Part shown: one piece after another, positions 59,424-64,000 of the stretch
Numbering within the stretch: the stretch's first letter is position 1
Layout of the letters: each line of letters opens with the position of its first letter
Origin: Acetatifactor sp.
GTDB lineage: Bacteria; Bacillota; Clostridia; Lachnospirales; Lachnospiraceae
Length of the DNA stretch: 64,000 bases
Assembly (NCBI GenBank): GCA_024693365.1
Contig: JAILLF010000030.1
Span: forward strand, 109,276-173,275
Direction of reading: 5' to 3'
Notes under the pieces: model-generated
What the model was told of the DNA's origin: nothing
Databases searched by the model: none
The model's input: the letters and a program-made list of their open reading frames with translations, nothing else
Program-made: the position numbers and the translations under genes

Positions 59424-60776
59424 ATGAAAGACAAGATCAAATCAGCGATCATGGATCTTTTTGAAAACGTACCGGAATCACAGGAAGCAACGGAACTGCA
59501 GGAAGAAATGATCTCCAATGCAGAGGAGAAATATGAGGATCTGATTCAGAGAGGTTTCACCGAAGAGCAGTCCTATACCATGGTGATGGGTTCCATCGGC
59601 GACATTGAGGAGTTGCTGGCAGAGCTTGGCGCTCAAACGGAGGAAGGCAAGAACAAAACGAAGAGCGAGTATTGGGAGAAACAATGTGAATACTGGAAGT
59701 GGCAGGGCGAATACTTTGAAAAGCAGGCCAGGAATCTTGGTCAGCAGGCGAAGAATTTTGGCCAGCAAATGGAGCAGCAGGCCGGTGATTTCGGTCAGCA
59801 GGCCAAGGAAGCGCTGAATACCTTCCTTACCAGCGGCGTGATCGATAACATTAGTTCCAGCATCAAGCAGATCATCAGTGACGTCGGCATTAACCTTCAG
59901 AGTGATGACGGAAAATATAAGGATATGGAAATCTGTAACGAAAGAAAGTTTGCAACGGACGGAATTGCCAGCATTGTCATGGAAGTGGAAAGTTCACCTA
60001 TTGACGTTGACGTCCAACTGACAACTGATCCCGAGATTTTCATACAGGAGTTGTATAATAAGGATCCCAAGGAAGATCAGCTCCTGCAGTATACCGTATC
60101 CAAGAAGCAGTTAAAAATTCATTACGGCTCCAACATGATTGGATTTCCAAGAAGAGGTATTGTGCGGGTATTCATTCCGGAGAGTCTTGCGGGAAGCTTG
60201 GACGAGATTAAGATCCTGACGGCATCCGGTGACATTAAGCTGGAGGATATTGGCGCGGCAAAGCAGGTTTATAAGACTATGAGCGGCGACGTATGCGGTG
60301 CCTGCTCCATCGGTGACGTTAGCATCGGCACGCTGAGCGGCGACGTTGCATTTGAGTCGATCGAGGGTGAAGTGCAGGTCAAAACCGTGAGCGGCGACGT
60401 GAAGGTTCAGAAAACAGTTGGCAAGACAAACGTGAGTACCGCCAGCGGCGACGCAAAGATCAAGGAATGTCAGGGTGACGCATTCTTTAGAACGGCCAGC
60501 GGCGACGTGGAATGCAATCTGACGCAGGCCGGAGAAAAGCTTGAGGTTAGCACGGCCAGCGGTGACGTGGAGTTGGCGATTCCGGAGGGCATTGGCGTTC
60601 AGATGACCCTGAATACTGCAAGTGGTGACATCGATACCTTCTGTGACTGCATCTCAACGGATGAGAACGTGAAATACGTAAAGACCGGAAAGCGTGCAGT
60701 GGGTACGATCGGAGAAGAGCCGTACCTGAAGATTAAAGTAAACACCGCCAGCGGTGACATTGAGATTAACAGATAG
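59424..60776 (+). CDS. DUF4097-family beta-repeat protein with N-terminal helical prefix
   Basis: 450 residues. Residues 1-70 form a helical domain like the prefix of DUF1700/permease-prefix proteins (NAEEKYEDLIQRGFTEEQSYTMVMGSIGD). A Gln-rich stretch with repeated FGQQ/NFGQQ units follows (~95-130). The C-terminal ~200 residues contain nine S-G-D turns (SGDIKL, SGDVCG, SGDVAF, SGDVKV, SGDAKI, SGDVEC, SGDVEL, SGDIDT, SGDIEI) spaced about 17-20 residues, a right-handed beta-helix-like DUF4097 fold. Function unknown; probably cytoplasmic, as no membrane helix is seen. Confidence 0.88.
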   Translation: MKDKIKSAIMDLFENVPESQEATELQEEMISNAEEKYEDLIQRGFTEEQSYTMVMGSIGDIEELLAELGAQTEEGKNKTKSEYWEKQCEYWKWQGEYFEKQARNLGQQAKNFGQQMEQQAGDFGQQAKEALNTFLTSGVIDNISSSIKQIISDVGINLQSDDGKYKDMEICNERKFATDGIASIVMEVESSPIDVDVQLTTDPEIFIQELYNKDPKEDQLLQYTVSKKQLKIHYGSNMIGFPRRGIVRVFIPESLAGSLDEIKILTASGDIKLEDIGAAKQVYKTMSGDVCGACSIGDVSIGTLSGDVAFESIEGEVQVKTVSGDVKVQKTVGKTNVSTASGDAKIKECQGDAFFRTASGDVECNLTQAGEKLEVSTASGDVELAIPEGIGVQMTLNTASGDIDTFCDCISTDENVKYVKTGKRAVGTIGEEPYLKIKVNTASGDIEINR

Positions 60777-60784
60777 ATTACGAA

Positions 60785-60823
60785 ACAAAGCCCTTGCGGG
60801 TCAATTGGCCCGTGAGGGCTTTT
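60785..60823 (+). terminator. Terminator after the DUF4097 gene
   Basis: AAAGCCCT (60787-60794) with AGGGCTTT (60815-60822), enclosing CGGG/CCCG. Confidence 0.85.
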
Positions 60824-60910
60824 GTGCGCGAAACAGTGCAAAAAATGCTTGCCCGATGCGTCAATATGAGGTAAGTTAATGATAACGGGTTGAGGAAAGG
60901 GGGAGAGCAG

Positions 60911-61777
60911 ATGGAACTGTTTTCGGATAAACAATCGGCAGTGGTGGCTTCAAACCGAATACTGTATACGCCGTCCGGCTTTGCGCGGGACAGCCTGTTG
61001 CATTTGCAGGAAATTGGAAGCCTTACGGCGAGAAGGCCGCACGTCAGCTCAAGAGAGGCCCTTTCATCCTATTTGTTTTTTCACGTGAGGGAAGGGGAAG
61101 GCATTTTGACGTATGAGGGGAAAACATACCCGTTAAAAAAAGACTCTTGCGTGTTTGTGGACTGTCATAAGGCTTATTCTCATGCAACTAGTCCCGAACG
61201 TCTGTGGACGTTGGAATGGTGTCACTTTAACGGTCCAACGCTTAGTTATGTCTATGATAAATACGTGGAACGTGGCGGGCGGCCCGTATTTGAACCGGAA
61301 GACGTTGATGGCTTTTGCAACGTATGGCAAAGGCTTTTCGACCTTGCAAGCGGTTCGGATTACGTGAAGGACATGAAGATTAATGAATGTCTTGGCGAGC
61401 TTCTTACGCTATTGATGGTGGAATCCTGGCATCCGGAGGACGTGGCAGACATGCCTGCCAAAAAGAAGTCCGTGGTTCCCGTAAAAGCTTGGCTCGATGC
61501 CCACTATGCGGAAAAAATCACTCTGGACGACTTGAGTGCCAGATTTTTCGTCAATAAGTATTACCTGACAAGAGTATTTAAGGAGCACTACGGACAGTCC
61601 ATCAACGCATATCTTCTCGGCGTCCGCATTACAAGGGCCAAGCAGCTTTTGAGATTTACGGACAAATCCGTGGAAGAGATTGGATTGGAATGCGGGCTTG
61701 GCGCACTGCATTATTTTTCCAGGGTATTCAAAGAGGTTGAGGGCATGCCGCCAAGTAAATATCGTGAGCAATGGTAA
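60911..61777 (+). CDS. AraC-family transcriptional regulator
   Basis: 288 residues: an N-terminal cupin-like sensing domain (FFHVREGEGILTYEGKTYPLKKDSCVFVD) and a C-terminal double helix-turn-helix (KITLDDLSARFFVNKYYLTRVFKEHYG; SVEEIGLECGLGALHYFSRVFKE). AraC regulators of this type respond to sugars. No target gene lies next to it; its own transcript ends in a terminator. ATG 60911 follows GGGAGAG. Confidence 0.94.
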   Translation: MELFSDKQSAVVASNRILYTPSGFARDSLLHLQEIGSLTARRPHVSSREALSSYLFFHVREGEGILTYEGKTYPLKKDSCVFVDCHKAYSHATSPERLWTLEWCHFNGPTLSYVYDKYVERGGRPVFEPEDVDGFCNVWQRLFDLASGSDYVKDMKINECLGELLTLLMVESWHPEDVADMPAKKKSVVPVKAWLDAHYAEKITLDDLSARFFVNKYYLTRVFKEHYGQSINAYLLGVRITRAKQLLRFTDKSVEEIGLECGLGALHYFSRVFKEVEGMPPSKYREQW

Positions 61778-61797
61778 AAAGTCAATATAATGCAAAC

Positions 61798-61838
61798 AAA
61801 AGCCAATTTTCTGAATTCAGACGTTGGCTTTTTTTTGT
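61798..61838 (+). terminator. Terminator after the AraC gene
   Basis: AAAAGCCAA (61798-61806) with TTGGCTTTT (61824-61832) and a T8-T9 tract; the loop holds the palindrome CTGAATTCAG. Confidence 0.92.
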
Positions 61839-61878
61839 TATAATCTTTTTTGTGAGCTTTGAAGGGGTAGGGGCCGGG

Positions 61879-62258
61879 CGTCTGCCGCGTCCCGCCCTTT
61901 GATTCGGGCGTCTGCCGCGTCCCGCCCGTTAACCGGGCGTTTGCCGCATCCCTCTCTTGGGAACGGCACGGACAGCACTAAGCTCACCAGCCGTCTGAAT
62001 GGAGTGGAAAATTTTGAGAAAAACTCGGAGCTAAAGCTCCTCAAACATTTCTCAAAATTTTCCATTCAGGCGACTGGTTTGCTAAGTGCTGCCGGCTAAT
62101 TGTTCCCAAGAGAGGGATGCGGCAGACGCCCTGGCCCAATGGAGGAATGCGGCAGACGTTTGGCCGCGAGGATTGGTGGAGGATGCGGCAGACGCCCTGG
62201 CCCAAGGAGGATGCGGCAGACATTTGGCCGCGAGGCTTGGTGGGGAATGCGGCAACGT
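61879..62258. repeat. Large imperfect palindrome with GC-rich direct repeats
   Basis: Centre GGAGCT-aa-AGCTCC (62027-62040). GGAAAATTTTGAGAA (62006-62020) pairs with 62049-62063 over 15 bases, and a 27-base arm at 61938-61964 pairs with 62102-62128 with one G-T. The right side adds alternating units starting ATGCGGCAGACG (62117, 62147, 62183, variants 62211 and 62247); the left side has the inverse CGTCTGCCGC at 61879, 61909 and 61938. No coding signal. It fills most of 61839-62329. Confidence 0.88.
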
Positions 62259-62329
62259 ACTGTCTTTACGGGAAGGATTGGAAGAGGAAATTGCGTCGCA
62301 TGACGAATAATAAAAAGTGGAGGATTGAC

Positions 62330-63418
62330 ATGAAGAAGGCATTGATTACGGGAGTAACGGGACAGGATGGTTCGTATTTGTCAGAGTTTTTGCTGGAGAA
62401 GGGCTATGACGTGCATGGCATTATCAGAAGATCATCCGTAGATTTTAGGGAGAGAATCGCGCATTTGGAGGGGAATCCAAGATTTCATTTGCACTATGGG
62501 GATCTGGCAGATTCCATGAGTCTTGTGAAAGTGATCGGAAGTGTTCGACCGGACGAGATTTATAACCTCGCGGCACAGAGCCACGTGCAGGTAAGCTTTG
62601 ACGTGCCTGAGTTTACGGCTGACGTCGATGCGACAGGCGTGCTTCGCGTTTTGGAGGCCGTGCGTGTTTGCGGGCTTGCGGAGACTTGCCGCATCTATCA
62701 GGCATCCACTTCCGAGCTTTACGGCAAGGTGGAGGAGGTTCCACAGAACGAGAACACCCCGTTCCATCCCTATTCGCCCTATGCTGTGGCGAAGCAGTAT
62801 GGCTTCTGGATCGTGAAGGAGTATCGTGAGGCTTATAACATGTACTGTTGCTCGGGAATCCTGTTTAACCACGAGAGTGAGCGTCGTGGCGAGACCTTCG
62901 TGACACGAAAGATTACCCTGGCTGCCGCCCGCATCAAACAAGGTAAGCAGGAGAAGCTCTACCTGGGTAACCTCGACTCGCTGCGCGACTGGGGCTACGC
63001 CAAAGATTATGTGGAGTGTATGTGGCTCATCCTGCAGCAGGATCAGCCTGAAGACTTTGTAATCGCCACAGGTGTGCAGCACACGGTTCGCGAATTTGCT
63101 GACTATGCCTTCCGTCATGTGGGTATCGAACTGGAGTGGCAAGGTAAGGGTGTTGACGAGAAGGGCATCGACAAGGCCACAGGCAAGGTGCTCGTCGAGG
63201 TATCACCCGACTTTTACCGTCCCACGGACGTGGTGAACCTCTGGGGTGATCCCACGAAGGCACGTGCCAAACTGGGCTGGAACCCGAACAGGACATCGTT
63301 CGAGGAACTGGTCAAACTGATGGTGGAAAACGACATGGCCAAGGTGGCCTCGGAGGGTGCAGCGGAGAAAGTTCGCACGAACCTCGCTGAGTACCTGGAA
63401 AAGGGCATCGTGAAATAG
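62330..63418 (+). CDS. gmd: GDP-mannose 4,6-dehydratase, mosaic gene
   Basis: 362 residues: NAD-binding [51 protein letters not shown] (catalytic Thr/Ser-Glu), [13 protein letters not shown] (Tyr-x3-Lys) and [16 protein letters not shown]. Makes GDP-4-keto-6-deoxymannose for fucose-type sugars. ATG 62330 follows GGAGGA; the upstream frame from 62117 only reads the repeats. Up to about 62850 codon use is like the rest of the window (GACGTG, CACGTG); beyond it CTGGGT, ACAGGT, GATTATGTG and CATGTG appear, as in Bacteroidales. The protein itself is intact. Confidence 0.95.
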   Translation: MKKALITGVTGQDGSYLSEFLLEKGYDVHGIIRRSSVDFRERIAHLEGNPRFHLHYGDLADSMSLVKVIGSVRPDEIYNLAAQSHVQVSFDVPEFTADVDATGVLRVLEAVRVCGLAETCRIYQASTSELYGKVEEVPQNENTPFHPYSPYAVAKQYGFWIVKEYREAYNMYCCSGILFNHESERRGETFVTRKITLAAARIKQGKQEKLYLGNLDSLRDWGYAKDYVECMWLILQQDQPEDFVIATGVQHTVREFADYAFRHVGIELEWQGKGVDEKGIDKATGKVLVEVSPDFYRPTDVVNLWGDPTKARAKLGWNPNRTSFEELVKLMVENDMAKVASEGAAEKVRTNLAEYLEKGIVK

Positions 63419-63502
63419 TAGACGAACACGGATTTAACGGATCATACGGATATAAACCTATCCGTTCAATCTGAGCAATTCGTGTTCGAAATAAATGATT
63501 AC
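63419..63502 (+). other. Bacteroidales-style spacer between gmd and GDP-fucose synthase
   Basis: Contains ACGGATTTAACGGATCATAC then a near-complementary ATCCGTTCAATCTGAGCAAT, AT-rich, with no AGGAGG ribosome site. Such spacers with repeated ACGGAT are typical of Prevotella/Bacteroides, unlike the rest of the window. Confidence 0.5.
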
Positions 63503-64000
63503 ATGTTAAATAAGAATTCAAAAATTTATGTGGCTGGACATCACGGTCTTGTGGGATCGGCCATTTGGAATAACCTCTTGAGTAGAGGGTATAAGAATTT
63601 GGTGGGGAGAAGCCACAAGGAGCTGGATTTGACAGATCAGGTGGCAGTAAAAAAGTTCTTCGATGAGGAACAGCCAGATGCCGTGGTGCTGGCAGCCGCC
63701 TTCGTGGGAGGTATTATGGCCAACTCGTTGTACAGGGCTGACTTCATCATGATGAACATGAAGATACAGTGTAACGTCATCTCAGAGGCCTACGCCCATG
63801 GCGTGAAGAAACTGCTGTTCCTGGGCAGCACCTGTATCTATCCGAAGAACGCGCCACAACCCATGAAGGAGGACTGTCTGCTCACCTCGCCTCTAGAGTA
63901 TACCAACGAGGAATATGCCATCGCGAAGATTGCCGGTCTGAAGATGTGCGAGAGCTATAACCTGCAGTACGGCACCAACTATATCGCTGTGATGCCCACG
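63503..64000 (+). CDS. fcl: GDP-L-fucose synthase (partial, runs off the window)
   Basis: The first 166 codons. NAD-binding [52 protein letters not shown] and [16 protein letters not shown] (Tyr-x3-Lys) identify the epimerase/reductase that finishes GDP-L-fucose from the gmd product. ATG 63503 has no strong Shine-Dalgarno, and codon use is Bacteroidales-like (GTGGGAGGTATTATG, AACTCG). No stop before the window end. Confidence 0.93.
   Translation, partial: MLNKNSKIYVAGHHGLVGSAIWNNLLSRGYKNLVGRSHKELDLTDQVAVKKFFDEEQPDAVVLAAAFVGGIMANSLYRADFIMMNMKIQCNVISEAYAHGVKKLLFLGSTCIYPKNAPQPMKEDCLLTSPLEYTNEEYAIAKIAGLKMCESYNLQYGTNYIAVMPT

Noticed and set aside
62117..62258. CRISPR array from the ATGCGGCAGACG repeats
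   Set aside because: Units are only ~12-30 bases, unevenly spaced, with spacers that are themselves repeated, and part of a palindrome; no cas genes.
62117..62329. N-terminal extension of gmd through the repeats
   Set aside because: It translates the GC repeats into MRQT-type units; the normal Gmd N-terminus and a GGAGGA site are at 62330.
1..64000. tRNA, rRNA, insertion sequences or phage genes
   Set aside because: None could be recognised by reading both strands; absence of small tRNAs cannot be fully guaranteed without a covariance search.

Overview
The window looks like a chromosome segment of an anaerobic, spore-lineage Firmicute, most likely a Lachnospiraceae (Clostridia). The protein types support this: Fe-S type PurF, RNase Y, RemA-like protein, RqcH/FbpA, DUF4317, a Spo0A C-terminal domain protein, a SpoVB/MurJ-like flippase, a SpoIIM-like protein and Gram-positive GAAC-N4-GTTC SOS boxes. 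TTGACA-17-TATAAT promoters and AGGAGG ribosome sites are easy to see. The last ~1.1 kb departs from this and looks Bacteroidales-like.

Layout. 1-7.4 kb: end of CTP synthase, purF, a drug/metabolite-type transporter, an acetyltransferase, a VanY-like lipoprotein, a membrane metallophosphoesterase and an EAL-domain protein. 7.4-29.5 kb: a sulfur/cysteine island with two Rrf2-family regulators, a cysteine desulfurase and IscU scaffold, a LysR regulator, a cystine-type ABC transporter with a GST-like protein, then a ten-gene organosulfur block (M20 peptidase, SsuABC-like transporter, two divergent cysteine-synthase paralogs, a GNAT/cystathionine-lyase fusion, PatB/MalY), then MetY and CysK. 29.6-38.3 kb: DUF genes, an orphan Spo0A effector domain, glycogen synthase, a flippase, RqcH and a small SOS-controlled gene. 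39-43.3 kb: MoxR-DUF58-transglutaminase operon. 43.3-54 kb: yicC-remA-gmk-rpoZ, rimO-pgsA-cinA, recA-recX, rny and an aminotransferase. 54-61.8 kb: a frameshifted spoIIM-like gene, DAHP synthase, rpsO-pnp, PadR with a DUF4097 protein, and an AraC regulator. 61.8-64 kb: a large imperfect palindrome with GC-rich repeats, then gmd and the start of GDP-fucose synthase.

The most interesting system is in the sulfur island. Four promoters share one architecture in which the 17-base palindrome-like box CCTATTGACAyrGTAGG covers the -35 element; two Rrf2 regulators lie nearby. Three operons are preceded by short leader ORFs, absent from ordinary annotation, carrying runs of cysteine codons (five, three and two). 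Each is followed by a stem-loop with a T-tract, and in two of them a leader segment complementary to the 5' arm of that stem. Together these suggest a two-layer switch: Rrf2 repression of initiation plus ribosome-mediated attenuation sensing charged tRNA-Cys. The controlled genes import cystine or an organosulfur compound, release sulfur from it, and assimilate sulfide into cysteine and homocysteine.

Other points: gmd changes codon style part-way through, which suggests recombination with a Bacteroidales gene or a chimeric assembly. A family of GGGTCAGGGGGACGTG stem-loops acts as intergenic terminators. A 58-base perfect direct repeat lies in the MetY leader. RqcH has a 36-base in-frame tandem duplication. 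All calls come from reading the sequence; no database search was made.
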